Assembly: GCA_036504095.1 (NCBI GenBank)
Contig: DASXVS010000041.1
Coordinates: forward strand, 32,531-96,530
Direction of reading: 5' to 3'
From: Armatimonadota bacterium
GTDB taxonomy: Bacteria > Armatimonadota > DTGP01 > JAKQQT01
DNA: 64,000 bases
Made by a program: the position numbers and the translations under genes. Position 1 is the stretch's first letter. Every line of letters starts with the position of its first letter. Under the pieces are notes generated by a model that worked only from the letters and a program-made list of their open reading frames with translations, made no database searches and had not been told where the DNA came from. Positions 37,325 to 45,994 of this stretch are shown piece by piece.

Positions 37325-38476
37325 ATGAACGTGGAGAACAATAGAACAAGACGGCCGGCGTGGGTTGAAGTGGACCTCGGCGCGATCCGGCGCAACGTGG
37401 CGGCGGTCCGCAAATGGGTCGGTCCGGAATGCGGCGTCTGGGCCGTGGTGAAGGGAAATGCGTACGGACACGGACTGGTTCCGGCGGGACTCGCGGCGTT
37501 GAAGGGCGGCGCGGCCGGGCTGGCCGTCGCGATCCCGGATGAGGCGATTGCGCTGCGCGATGGCGGCGTGGCGGCGCGGATTCTGGTGATGGGAATCTCC
37601 GAACCGGCCGCGGCGGACGATATCGTGAGGAATGGCCTGGACGCGGCGGTCTCCACCGTGGAACTGCTGGCGGCGCTATCCGATGCCGGGCTGCGTTATG
37701 GAACGCCTGCCCGAGTGCACGTGAAGGTGGATACCGGCATGGGACGGGTGGGCGTGCTCCCGGAGAGCGCGAATGACTTCCTGCGGCGCGTGGCGCAGGC
37801 GCCCGGGGTTCGGTGGACGGGGCTGATGACGCATTTTGCCACGGCGGATGACGACCCGGAATACGCCCTCGAGCAATGGCGCCGGTTCTCTGCGGTTATC
37901 GAGGCTGCCCTCTCGATGAGGGGGGCCCCGGATCCTCTCTGTGTACACGCGGCGAATTCCGCGGCCACCTGCCGGCTGCCGCAGTCCTACCAGGCGACAG
38001 CGGGGGCAGCGCCGATGGTGCGGCCCGGGCTCCTGATATACGGTATCTCGCCGATGGACGGTGGGTTCGGCCCGAGCGTGGAGCCGGCGCTGAGCCTGAA
38101 GGCGCGGGTCACACAGGCGCGAAACGTGCCCGCGGGGACGTGCGTGAGCTACGGCGCGACGGTGACGACCGTGCGCCCAACCCGCCTGGCGATCGTTCCG
38201 GTGGGCTACGCGGATGGTTACAGCCGCGCGAACAGCAACCGGGCGAGCGTGCTGCTGCGGGGCAAGCGGGTTCCCATTCTGGGGCGGGTATGCATGGATC
38301 AGTTCGTGATCGACGCGACGGAATCGGGAGCGGAGATCGGCGACGAGGTGGTGCTGATCGGCCGCCAGGGCGATGAGGCGGTTACGGTGCTGGACGAGGC
38401 GGACTGGGCCGAGTCCATTCACCACGAGGTGCTGACGCGGCTGTCGGATCGGCTGCCGAGAGTCTACGAGGGCTGA
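37325..38476 (+). CDS. alr: Alanine racemase
   Basis: 383 residues. The PLP-binding lysine is Lys43 in AVVKGNAYGHG (more often KANAYGHG). The barrel continues with HVKVDTGMGRVGVLPE and ICVHAANSAAT-like segments. The C-terminal domain has CVSYGATV, carrying the second catalytic Tyr, then VGYADGYSR and GRVCMDQFVIDAT. It makes D-alanine for peptidoglycan in the cytoplasm. The ribosome site is weak (AGAAGAG). The TGA stop is part of the first unit of a heptad array, and a VOC-family gene follows after 49 bp. Confidence 0.95.
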   Translation: MNVENNRTRRPAWVEVDLGAIRRNVAAVRKWVGPECGVWAVVKGNAYGHGLVPAGLAALKGGAAGLAVAIPDEAIALRDGGVAARILVMGISEPAAADDIVRNGLDAAVSTVELLAALSDAGLRYGTPARVHVKVDTGMGRVGVLPESANDFLRRVAQAPGVRWTGLMTHFATADDDPEYALEQWRRFSAVIEAALSMRGAPDPLCVHAANSAATCRLPQSYQATAGAAPMVRPGLLIYGISPMDGGFGPSVEPALSLKARVTQARNVPAGTCVSYGATVTTVRPTRLAIVPVGYADGYSRANSNRASVLLRGKRVPILGRVCMDQFVIDATESGAEIGDEVVLIGRQGDEAVTVLDEADWAESIHHEVLTRLSDRLPRVYEG

Positions 38477-38502
38477 GGGCGCAAGGCCGAGGCCCGAGCC
38501 AA
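38468..38502 (+). repeat. Five-unit heptad array at the alr stop codon
   Basis: Five 7-bp units, gagggct, gagggcg, caaggcc, gaggccc and gagccaa, begin inside the last sense codons; the TGA (38474-38476) spans units one and two. The units resemble the large array at 48492-48645. Confidence 0.7.
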
Positions 38503-38525
38503 TACTGGATCAAGGAGGGGGGCTT

Positions 38526-38942
38526 ATGTCCGGTCATGTCGCATCGGAAGGCGGGGCTACGAGTGTGGAATGCATCATTCCCATTCTGAGAGTCCGGGAT
38601 CTGGCCGCAAGCCTTAACCACTACGAGACGGTTCTGGGCTTCCACAGGGATTGGGGCGGGGAGCCCGGCGGGATCATGGCTTCGGTTTCGCGCGACAATT
38701 GCGGGATCATGTTATGCGAGGGCGAGCAGGGGCATTTCGGAACCTGGGTGTGGATAGGAGTGTCGGATGTCCGGCCGCTCTTCCAGGCGCTCAAGGCGGC
38801 CGGCGCACACATCGCCATGGAGCCGGTGAACTTCTCGTGGGCGCTGGAGTTTCGGGTGGAGGACCCCGACGGCCACATACTGCGTTTCGGGTCGGAGCCC
38901 GACGGCGCCTCTCCGTTTGCGGATCGCGCCGCCGGAGGATAG
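38526..38942 (+). CDS. VOC (glyoxalase/bleomycin-resistance) family protein
   Basis: 138 residues with a very strong ribosome site (AAGGAGGGGGG). One betaalphabetabetabeta pair is seen: ECIIPILRVRDLAASLNHYETVLGFHRDW, then GIMLCEGEQGHFGTWVWIGVSDVRPLFQALKAAGA and FRVEDPDGHILRFGSEP, the last with the conserved DPDGH-LRFG motif and its Glu/His metal-ligand positions. Members are small metal-dependent lyases, dioxygenases or binding proteins; the substrate cannot be inferred. It lies between alr and pheA. Confidence 0.85.
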   Translation: MSGHVASEGGATSVECIIPILRVRDLAASLNHYETVLGFHRDWGGEPGGIMASVSRDNCGIMLCEGEQGHFGTWVWIGVSDVRPLFQALKAAGAHIAMEPVNFSWALEFRVEDPDGHILRFGSEPDGASPFADRAAGG

Positions 38943-39026
38943 CCAACAAAGCACGGCGCCAGAATCTCCCGCGCTCGACGCCCGCGGCGCCGAGGCGCTC
39001 TGTCGCCCGTCTATAATGGAACCATC

Positions 39027-40136
39027 ATGGAAGACCCAAAACCCGCCTCAACCGCTACGGTACCCGAATTGCGCGATCGCATCGACGCGCTTGACGTCGA
39101 GATACTGGGCCTGATCAACCGGCGCGCCGCACTGGCGCAGGAGATCGGCCGTCTGAAAGCCGCCAACCGCAAGGAGGACGCTCCGCCGCGCCCGATCTAC
39201 GTGCCGGAGCGTGAGAAAGCCGTGCTCTCCCGCCTGGCCGAAAAGAACGCCGGCCCGTTGGATGCGGCGGCGGTCCGGTCAATCTACCGGGAGATCATTT
39301 CCGCGTGCCGCGCGCTGGAGAAGACCCTGCGGGTTGCGTACTACGGGCCTCCGGCGACTTACACCCATATGGCGGCGATGCAGAAGTTCGGCGGAGCCAC
39401 CGAGTTCCTCCCGCTGCGAACGATCCGCGACGTCGTTCAGGCCGTGGAGACTCAACAGGCGGATTACGGCGTTGTGCCGGTGGAGAACAGCACCGCCGGA
39501 GCCGTGGAGAGCACTCTGGATGTTTTCGCGAACACCGACGTAAAGGTTTGCAGCGAAATCTTCATCCCGATTCACCACAACCTGCTGAGCCGGGCGGACA
39601 GCCTCACGAAGGTCACGCGATTGTATTCGCACCCGCAGGCCACGGCGCAGTCACGCCAATGGCTGATGGCGAACCTTCCAAACGCCGACATTGTGGAGGC
39701 CATATCGACCTCGGCCGCCGCGGAACAGGCCACCCACGATCCGACCATCGGCGCGATCGCCAGCCGGGCGGCGTCCGACCAGTACGGGCTGAACATTTTG
39801 GCCGAGAACATCGAGGACAACCCGAGGAACAAGACGCGCTTCCTTGTGGTGGGAATGAACCGGCCGGAGCGCACGGGGCATGACAAGACGAGCCTGATGC
39901 TGAGCGTGCGGCATGAGGCCGGCGCCCTGTACAAATCGCTGGCGTCATTTGAGCGCCACGGCATCAACATGATGATGATCGAGAGCCGGCCGACAAAGCA
40001 GACTCCGTGGGAGTACCTGTTCTTCATCGACATTCAGGGCTACGTTGCGGATCCCCCGTTGGCGGCGGCGATCAAGGAGTTGGAGGAGCACAGCCTGTTC
40101 GTGCGCGTGCTTGGGAGCTACCCGGAGGCGGAGTAG
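39027..40136 (+). CDS. pheA: Bifunctional chorismate mutase/prephenate dehydratase
   Basis: 369 residues in three domains. An AroQ-type chorismate mutase (~10-90) contains LRDRIDALDVEILGLINRRAALAQEIG and the second Arg/Lys cluster. The prephenate dehydratase (~95-275) contains VAYYGPPATYTHMAA, VPVENSTAGAVESTLD, YSHPQATAQSRQWL and NKTRFLVVG with the catalytic TRF. A C-terminal ACT domain (~285-365) has the phenylalanine-binding ESRP motif. It converts chorismate to phenylpyruvate for phenylalanine, with likely feedback inhibition through the ACT domain. AroQ of the shikimate pathway is encoded 10 kb away. Confidence 0.95.
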   Translation: MEDPKPASTATVPELRDRIDALDVEILGLINRRAALAQEIGRLKAANRKEDAPPRPIYVPEREKAVLSRLAEKNAGPLDAAAVRSIYREIISACRALEKTLRVAYYGPPATYTHMAAMQKFGGATEFLPLRTIRDVVQAVETQQADYGVVPVENSTAGAVESTLDVFANTDVKVCSEIFIPIHHNLLSRADSLTKVTRLYSHPQATAQSRQWLMANLPNADIVEAISTSAAAEQATHDPTIGAIASRAASDQYGLNILAENIEDNPRNKTRFLVVGMNRPERTGHDKTSLMLSVRHEAGALYKSLASFERHGINMMMIESRPTKQTPWEYLFFIDIQGYVADPPLAAAIKELEEHSLFVRVLGSYPEAE

Positions 40137-40183
40137 CGGGATAGAGCCGGTGAAACTTGGAATTTGCTTACGGCGTACTGTGG

Positions 40184-40216
40184 GCTGAGCATCGTGAACG
40201 GCGCGGGATGCTCAGC
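40184..40216 (+). terminator. Hairpin after pheA
   Basis: A 10-bp perfect stem (40184-40193 with 40207-40216) with a 13-base loop is followed by a weak T-rich stretch, 47 bp after the pheA stop and 36 bp before the next gene. Confidence 0.5.
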
Positions 40217-40252
40217 TTGCGTTCGTGACGCCGAAGACTCAAGAGGTTCATC

Positions 40253-41044
40253 ATGGACGAAACGACCAGGAATTGCCCGTCTTGCGGGAGACCCAATGGC
40301 ATTGACGATACCGCCTGCATGTTTTGCGGGCAGGAACTGTCGGGCCGCTTTCGCCCCGCGGAGCCGTTCACCGGGTACCCGCCGCCTTTCAGCGACACCG
40401 CAACCATTGAGCCGCCCGCGACCGCCGAGGCGCCGCCCGAAAAGCTTCCCGCGGCCGAGCATGTAGAAGTGCCGGAGCCGGCCCCGCAGTCTATCGAAGC
40501 CGCCCCGGAGCCCGAACAACCCGCCGACGAAGTGCGCCCGGCGGAGCCCCCGTCCTTTGTGTTCCCATCCGTATCGAGACCGGAGGACGCCGGCGCCTTC
40601 GGGGCTTCGACTGCGGATGCGCCCCTGGCCGGGCTGGATCTGCCTCAGGAAGTGTTTGCGGCGATCTACGGATTGACGAAAGCCAATATGAGGATCCCGG
40701 CCATATCGATGCTTCGCCAGCACTCGGACCTTAGCCTGACCGATGCGACGGACAGGATCGACAGGCTTGGAATCCTGCTGGGCGTACGCCAGAAGCAGTG
40801 CTACATTGCCACCGCGTGCTACGGCGACGCCGATCACCCGGACGTGGAATCACTGCGGCGGTTTCGCGACGAGGTTCTGCTGCGCACCGTCTGGGGGAGG
40901 GCATTCGTGCGGGTGTACTACGTCCTGTCGCCACGGATCGCGGAGAGGCTGGGGCGCCACGCGCTTCCGGCCGCCATATTGCGCCGGGCTGTGCTGGAGC
41001 CGCTTGTGCGCGGGCTTCACACGCGCTCCGCGACACGCCGCTAG
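40253..41044 (+). CDS. Zinc-ribbon protein with CFI-box C-terminal domain
   Basis: 263 residues. The N-terminus is a treble-clef zinc ribbon with Cys8, Cys11, Cys22 and Cys25. A Pro/Glu/Ala-rich disordered linker covers ~35-125, then a helical segment (LPQEVFAAIYGLTKANMRIPAISML). The last ~70 residues hold CYIATACYGDADHPDVESLRRFRDEVLL and GRAFVRVYYVLSPRIAERLG, matching the CFI-box C-terminal domain that ends many otherwise unrelated bacterial proteins. Function is unknown. It converges on the dgkA-like gene with only 7 bp between them. Confidence 0.75.
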   Translation: MDETTRNCPSCGRPNGIDDTACMFCGQELSGRFRPAEPFTGYPPPFSDTATIEPPATAEAPPEKLPAAEHVEVPEPAPQSIEAAPEPEQPADEVRPAEPPSFVFPSVSRPEDAGAFGASTADAPLAGLDLPQEVFAAIYGLTKANMRIPAISMLRQHSDLSLTDATDRIDRLGILLGVRQKQCYIATACYGDADHPDVESLRRFRDEVLLRTVWGRAFVRVYYVLSPRIAERLGRHALPAAILRRAVLEPLVRGLHTRSATRR

Positions 41045-41051
41045 CCGGGGA

Positions 41052-41804
41052 TCAGGTTCCGCCCAAATGAAGCCCGGCGATGCGGGCGACGATCCACGGG
41101 AGAAGGCGGTACAGGACCGTCGGCACGGAGATGCCAAGGAAGGCGCCCCAGACAACTTCCTGCGTGGTGTGGATGCGCGCCTGAACGCGGCTCTGCGCCA
41201 CTAGCGCCGCGATGCACATCGCGAGGAACGCCGTGGGCAGCTGGTTGCTCACGAAGAGGATGCTGGTGGACAGGTAGAACCCCAGGGCGCTGTGTCCGCT
41301 CACCACGCCGCCGCTGAGGAAGGTGCCCTTGTTGCCAAGCGTTTTGCTGATGATGGTCAGCAGAAAGAGCAGAGCGAAACCGCTCACACCCACCTGGATC
41401 GGATCCTCCCGCTGGTCGATGAGCGAAATCTCGAAAAGTCGCTGGTAGTTGTCCGGGTTGAAGAACACCAGGAAGGCCACTATGATCGCCAGGACGGTGG
41501 CGACTAGAACGGCGCCGGCGGCGATGTCCTTCGCGATCTTGGCCAGAGGGTGATAGGAATCCGTGATGAGATCGACGGTGGCCTCGATGGCGGTGTTGAG
41601 CATCTCGGTGAGGAAGACCAGCGCCATTGCGAAATAGAGCAGGAACCAGTGCTCCCGGTCGAGCCGCATCATCGCCCCCAGCGTCACGATGACGGCGGCC
41701 ATGATGAAATGGAACCGCATGTGTTTCTGGGTGCGGAAGACGTGAATTATCCCTTCAATCGCGTGCTTGAAGGAGAACAAGGTTGTCTTGGTTGGTCGGG
41801 GCAT
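41052..41804 (-). CDS. Fusion of undecaprenol/diacylglycerol kinase (DgkA) and PAP2 phosphatase
   Basis: 250 residues. The N-terminal ~115 form a DgkA-like membrane kinase with FKHAIEGIIHVFRTQKHMRFH, FLTEMLNTAIEATVDL (catalytic Glu) and KIAKDIAAGAVLVA. The C-terminal ~120 form a PAP2 lipid phosphatase with KTLGNKGTFLSGG, VSGHSAL and SRVQARIHTTQEVVWG (Arg, His, then Glu where Asp is usual). One protein could thus phosphorylate undecaprenol and dephosphorylate a lipid pyrophosphate, both steps in recycling the peptidoglycan carrier. It follows ybeY and pgpH as in many Gram-positive and diderm genomes. Confidence 0.88.
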   Translation of the reverse strand: MPRPTKTTLFSFKHAIEGIIHVFRTQKHMRFHFIMAAVIVTLGAMMRLDREHWFLLYFAMALVFLTEMLNTAIEATVDLITDSYHPLAKIAKDIAAGAVLVATVLAIIVAFLVFFNPDNYQRLFEISLIDQREDPIQVGVSGFALLFLLTIISKTLGNKGTFLSGGVVSGHSALGFYLSTSILFVSNQLPTAFLAMCIAALVAQSRVQARIHTTQEVVWGAFLGISVPTVLYRLLPWIVARIAGLHLGGT

Positions 41805-41808
41805 GGCC

Positions 41809-41843
41809 GGGTGTCAGTTGTCGGGTATCAGGTGTCGGGATTC
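41809..41843 (-). repeat. Five-unit heptad array between ybeY and dgkA
   Basis: Five 7-bp units on the plus strand (gggtgtc, agttgtc, gggtatc, aggtgtc, gggattc). Read on the coding (minus) strand the array begins at the ybeY stop codon and fills the whole 37-bp gap up to the dgkA start. No inverted partner is present. Confidence 0.75.
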
Positions 41844-42276
41844 AGGAAATCTTAGTCAGGGTGGTGGCTTTGGCGATCATCAGTTCCAGCCCTTCTTCAG
41901 TATCGTCATCATAGCCGATGAGGTGTAGTACGGAATGCAGGAAGAGCCACGTGATCTCGGCGCCGAGGGACTGGCCGCGCTCATCGGCCTGACGCTGAGC
42001 GGTGTCCACCGAAATAACCACATCTCCGAGGTGCACGGGCATGCCGGGGGCGGGTCGTTCACCGGGTTCGTACTGAGGGAAAGACAGGACGTCCGTGGGC
42101 TTATCCAGTTTGCGATAGTCCCGGTTGAGAGTCTGGATTTCGTCGTCGGTGCAGAGCCAGAGGTCCACTTCGGCTTCGTCGGGCCAGCCTTCAGTTCGCA
42201 GCAGGTTCGCGGTCAGGGCTGTCAGGCGCCGGCGGGGCAGCCTCGCCGGGCGCGTCTTTCGTACCGTGATCTCCAT
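41842..42276 (-). CDS. ybeY: Endoribonuclease YbeY
   Basis: 144 residues from ATG 42276 (AGGA 8 bases upstream; another ATG at 42294 is possible). LNRDYRKLDKPTDVLSFP is the conserved Arg-containing segment, and VHLGDVVISVDTA follows. The metal motif is HSVLHLIGYDD (His114, His118, Asp124). The canonical motif is HGxLHLxGYDH, so the third zinc ligand His is replaced by Asp. Asp can still bind Zn2+, so activity is plausible. YbeY matures 16S rRNA 3' ends. Its coding region overlaps the 3' end of pgpH by 86 bp. Confidence 0.9.
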   Translation of the reverse strand: MEITVRKTRPARLPRRRLTALTANLLRTEGWPDEAEVDLWLCTDDEIQTLNRDYRKLDKPTDVLSFPQYEPGERPAPGMPVHLGDVVISVDTAQRQADERGQSLGAEITWLFLHSVLHLIGYDDDTEEGLELMIAKATTLTKIS

Positions 42277-44440
42277 TCCCGTTCCTGTGTCCATTCTCGC
42301 CTTCGGCGCGCGCGGCATCATCCTGTCCGGGCACGCCAGGGTATTCGATGCGTGTGTGGAGCATGCTGACGAGCGTCCGGACGAACGCGGCCTTGATGCC
42401 GCCGATATCCCGGAACGTGAGGTCGCACTCGTCGAACTGTCCGTCGTTCAGTTTCGCCTGAATGATCGTATCGATGGTCTGTTCGATCTTTTGCGGCGTG
42501 GGCTTCTCAACGGTGCGGCTGATGGCTTCGACGTTGTCGGCAAGCATCAGGATGGCCATTTCGCGGCTTTGAGGTTTCGGCCCTTCGTATCGAAACTGCT
42601 GCTCCAGGGTGTCGTTGTGGATTTCGCCGCCGGTAGCCTGGTGGTAGAAGAAGCTTACGAGGCTGGTGCCGTGATGCTGGTTGATGCCGTCGCGAACCTG
42701 CGGCGGCAGGTGATACTGTTTCGCGAGTTCGAGGCCTTCCTTGACGTGCGCGGTGATCGCGATCGTCGAAAGTGTTGGCGCCAGGTTGTCGTGCACGTTT
42801 CCTTCCGCCTGGTTTTCCGCGAAATACTGCGGGCGCCTCATCTTGCCGATGTCGTGGTAATACGCGGCGACACGGGCGAGGAGGGCATCGGCGCCGATGG
42901 CTTCGGCGGCGGATTCGGCGAGGACGGCAACGCCCAGGCTGTGGTGATAGGTGCCGGGAGCTTCCCACTGGAGGCGCCGCAGCAACTCCCGGTTCATGTC
43001 CGACAATTCCAGCAGTCCGATGTGTGTGACCAGGCCGAAGGGACGCTCGAGGATCGCCACCATCAGCCAGAAAAGGAGCGCGGACGCGACGCCGGTTCCC
43101 AGCACCCACGCCATCCCGATGAGAATCTCGGTATGGGCGTCGCCGTACAGGAGCCCGAGAACCACCACGAGGAACACGTTGGTGAGGGAGACGGTTGCGG
43201 CGACGCGCATGAGGTCATTGCGGTCGCGGATTCGGGAGACGCCGTATATGCCGACCAGCGAGCCGACGAGGGCGACCGCCAGGTAGCGGGCCTCGATCTC
43301 CCAGGCGACGCCCGCGGTGACGGCGAGCAGGGTGGAGATAAGGAGCGCGGAGTCGACGTTGATCAGGACGGCTGCCAGCATCGCCGGCAGGGCTATCCAG
43401 AGCGTGGCCAGGTAGCCCAACTGGCTGGCGCTGAGAGGCACGCCCAGGAAGGAATAACCGGCTTTCAGGCCCGCGGCGCCGAAGATGACCAGGATGCCGA
43501 GAAGGCGGAGCAGGCGGAGATCCTTGTAGATGCGTGGCTCATAGTATCGGAGGAAGAACGACGCCGCGAGAACGACTCCGCCGAGGAAGAGGCAAAGACC
43601 GGCGAGGCGGGGTAGATCCAGCCCGGGGTGCTGGAGGCCGAGGGCGTTGTACCGCTCGACGTCCTGCTCGGTAACGATGTCGCCTTTGCGCGTGATGACC
43701 TCATCGCGCTGTATAGACACTTCCACCGGCGAGACGGCCCGCATGGCCCGGTCCTGCTCGTTGGCGGTGGCGGTGACGCTGAGGATTCGATTCGGGCGGA
43801 CGGCGGACTTGGCGACTTCGGAGACGAGGCGGGTGGCCTCCGGGTTCAGGTGGAGCCCGGCGGCGAACTCCTGGGCCATCCGGCGCGCCGAATCGACACT
43901 GTCATTGTCGCTGCGAATGTCGGAATCCATGACCTGCGCGACAACTTGCTGGGTGCGGTTCATCAGGTCTTCGAGCGCGGGATCCGACGCCTCGAGCGCG
44001 GTTTTCAGCACGGCCGGGCTCAGGTTGACGTTCGCGGGCAGCGCCTGCTGGGCCTCGGCGAGGCGTTTGGACAGCTCAGGGCTGCGCGGGTTTGCCTTCT
44101 CGGTGGAGATCACGTTGAAAACCGTACTGACGAGGCGCCCGGCCTCGTTCGCCGCGCGGGGGTCGTTGTCGTACTGCCGCGGCACCCTTCCGGCGGCGGC
44201 CTGGCGGGCGCGCTGGGTGGCGATAGCGCTCACATAGGTCCGGCTCCGGCGGGCGCGAATATCGTGCGGTGCGGTGTCGCCGGGTTGAAGTGCGACCTTG
44301 TCCGGCACGATGCGCGAGGCGAGCAGGCCGGCGAGGACCGCGGTGAGGACGAGGCCCCACAACAACCGCTGCTCCTGCCTCAGCACCTGCCACAAACTGG
44401 GACGGGCCGTGGAACGGCCCGGAAGAGGGATAATCTTCAT
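42191..44440 (-). CDS. pgpH: 7TM-HD cyclic-di-AMP phosphodiesterase PgpH/YqfF-like
   Basis: 749 residues. A membrane helix (~28-46) is followed by a ~230-residue extracytoplasmic domain (IVPDKVALQPGDTAPHDIRARRSRTYVS, then Gly/Ala-rich helices). Seven membrane helices cover ~285-480. A cytoplasmic HD domain covers ~495-700 with TYHHSLGVAVLAE, AAYYHDIGKMRRPQYFAENQ, INQHHGTSLVSFFYHQA and MLADNVEAISR. All metal-ligand His/Asp pairs are present, so the enzyme should hydrolyse c-di-AMP. The c-di-AMP cyclase is not in the window. The C-terminal ~45 residues are a Gly/Pro/Asp-rich tail whose DNA also encodes the start of ybeY. Confidence 0.92.
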   Translation of the reverse strand: MKIIPLPGRSTARPSLWQVLRQEQRLLWGLVLTAVLAGLLASRIVPDKVALQPGDTAPHDIRARRSRTYVSAIATQRARQAAAGRVPRQYDNDPRAANEAGRLVSTVFNVISTEKANPRSPELSKRLAEAQQALPANVNLSPAVLKTALEASDPALEDLMNRTQQVVAQVMDSDIRSDNDSVDSARRMAQEFAAGLHLNPEATRLVSEVAKSAVRPNRILSVTATANEQDRAMRAVSPVEVSIQRDEVITRKGDIVTEQDVERYNALGLQHPGLDLPRLAGLCLFLGGVVLAASFFLRYYEPRIYKDLRLLRLLGILVIFGAAGLKAGYSFLGVPLSASQLGYLATLWIALPAMLAAVLINVDSALLISTLLAVTAGVAWEIEARYLAVALVGSLVGIYGVSRIRDRNDLMRVAATVSLTNVFLVVVLGLLYGDAHTEILIGMAWVLGTGVASALLFWLMVAILERPFGLVTHIGLLELSDMNRELLRRLQWEAPGTYHHSLGVAVLAESAAEAIGADALLARVAAYYHDIGKMRRPQYFAENQAEGNVHDNLAPTLSTIAITAHVKEGLELAKQYHLPPQVRDGINQHHGTSLVSFFYHQATGGEIHNDTLEQQFRYEGPKPQSREMAILMLADNVEAISRTVEKPTPQKIEQTIDTIIQAKLNDGQFDECDLTFRDIGGIKAAFVRTLVSMLHTRIEYPGVPGQDDAARAEGENGHRNGNGDHGTKDAPGEAAPPAPDSPDREPAAN

Positions 44441-44462
44441 ATAGGACAGGGTACAGGGGGCA

Positions 44463-44503
44463 GGGTTCAGGATTCAGCCCCGATTGGGCTGAATCCTGAA
44501 CCC
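44463..44503 (-). terminator. Heptad-built hairpin after ftsZ
   Basis: A perfect 18-bp stem (44463-44480 with 44486-44503) with a five-base loop lies between ftsZ and pgpH. On the minus strand the repeat continues outward in 7-bp steps to the TAG stop of ftsZ: tagaata, atgggga, tacagga, ttaaggg, ttcagga, ttcagcc. It should separate ftsZ from pgpH transcription. Confidence 0.8.
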
Positions 44504-44525
44504 TTAATCCTGTATCCCCATTATT

Positions 44526-45704
44526 CTAGCGTCGGCGGAGGAAAGCGGGGATGTCCAGCTCGTTGTCGGCGGGCATCGTGCGCGGGGCTTCCTCGGTTTT
44601 GCGCGGTTCGGTGGCGACGGCGGCCGGAGCGGGCGCAGCCTGTGGGGCCGGCTGGGCGGCGTAGGCGGGGCTCTGGGCGGCGGCGGCCTGTACGGATGTG
44701 GGCACGTAGCTTGGCGTGGTCAGGCGGTTGGAGTACGAAGCGGCGGGCGTCTGGTAGGGTCCGCGGCCGTCAAAGCCCGTGGCGAGCACGGTAATGCGGA
44801 CCTTGCCGGACAGGCGCTCGTCCAGAACGGTGCCGAACATGACGATGGCGTCGTTCTTGTCCGTGATGCTGTGGATGATCTCGGCGGCTTCGTAGACCTC
44901 GTTGAGGGTGAGGTCCGGGCCGGCGGTGATGTTCATCAGAACGCCTCGTGCGCCCTGGATGGCCTGTTCGAGGAGCGGGCTGCTGATGGCGGCGGTGGCG
45001 GCGGCGACGGCTCGCTGTTCGCCCTCGGCCTCGCCAATGCCCATCATCGCGCTGCCGGCGTTCTGCATGATGGCCTTCACGTCCGCGAAGTCCACGTTGA
45101 TGAGGCCGGGGACGGTGATGATGTCCGAGACACCCTGCACGCCCTGGCGGAGGATATCGTCCGCCATGCGGAAGGCGTCCTTGAGCGTGGCGCGCTTCTC
45201 GGCGACGGTGAGCAGTTTATCGTTGGGGATGGTGATGATGGTGTCCACGCGGGCCTTGAGTTCATCCACGCCCTGCTCGGAGGTCATCGCGCGGCGCGGG
45301 CCTTCGAACGAGAAGGGCTTGGTGACCACCGCGACGCTGATGGCGCCGATTTCCTTGGCGATGTCCGCGATGATGGGCGCGGCGCCGGTGCCGGTTCCGC
45401 CACCCATACCGGCGGTGATGAAGACCATGTCCGCGCCTTCGAGGGCCTTGCGGATGTCCTGCTTGCTTTCGTCGGCCGCTTCCCGGCCGACGTCGGCGCT
45501 TCCGCCGGCGCCCAATCCGCGGGTGAGGTTTTCGCCCAACTGGATCTTCTTCTGCGCCGCGGAGAGGTTAAGCACCTGGTAGTCGGTGTTCATAGCGATA
45601 AACTCGACGCCACCGACGCCGGCTTCCACCATGCGGTTCACCGCGTTGCAACCGCCACCGCCCACGCCCACCACCTTGATGTTGGCAAACTGCTCAGGAA
45701 CCAC
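44526..45704 (-). CDS. ftsZ: Cell division protein FtsZ
   Basis: 392 residues from GTG 45704, preceded by GAGGAGGAG; the longer upstream frame is non-coding leader. [18 protein letters not shown] begins the GTPase domain, [11 protein letters not shown] ([11 protein letters not shown]) is the tubulin signature, and [20 protein letters not shown] holds the T7 loop. A Pro/Ala-rich linker (~310-375) ends in the conserved C-terminal peptide [16 protein letters not shown] [12 protein letters not shown], which binds FtsA/ZipA-type partners. No ftsA or ftsQ is adjacent, so ftsZ is detached from the usual dcw order. The 290-bp leader (45705-45994) has a TAGAAT -10-like box on the minus strand near 45841 and no gene. 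Confidence 0.96.
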   Translation of the reverse strand: MVPEQFANIKVVGVGGGGCNAVNRMVEAGVGGVEFIAMNTDYQVLNLSAAQKKIQLGENLTRGLGAGGSADVGREAADESKQDIRKALEGADMVFITAGMGGGTGTGAAPIIADIAKEIGAISVAVVTKPFSFEGPRRAMTSEQGVDELKARVDTIITIPNDKLLTVAEKRATLKDAFRMADDILRQGVQGVSDIITVPGLINVDFADVKAIMQNAGSAMMGIGEAEGEQRAVAAATAAISSPLLEQAIQGARGVLMNITAGPDLTLNEVYEAAEIIHSITDKNDAIVMFGTVLDERLSGKVRITVLATGFDGRGPYQTPAASYSNRLTTPSYVPTSVQAAAAQSPAYAAQPAPQAAPAPAAVATEPRKTEEAPRTMPADNELDIPAFLRRR

Positions 45705-45994
45705 TGTTGCTCTCCTCCTCGCGTCCCCATGGCAAACAGCCGTAAGGACAACTTTACTTGGGATATCTTTGATACAGGAAGCGATTGCGCTTCGGCTACA
45801 CGCTTTATCATTGGCCGATGCAGCGCGAATTTCACTGTATTCTAGCCCATGTGCCGTGTTAAAGGAGGACAGTCCAAGTTTTTGGGCAAATCCTGCCGGT
45901 GTACAAGTTTGGGGGACGGCGGATGGCCGGTACCGTGCAGGCAACCGGCGAGACGCCGGCTGTACTGTGGTTCAGGGCGATTCGGCGCGGGGCG

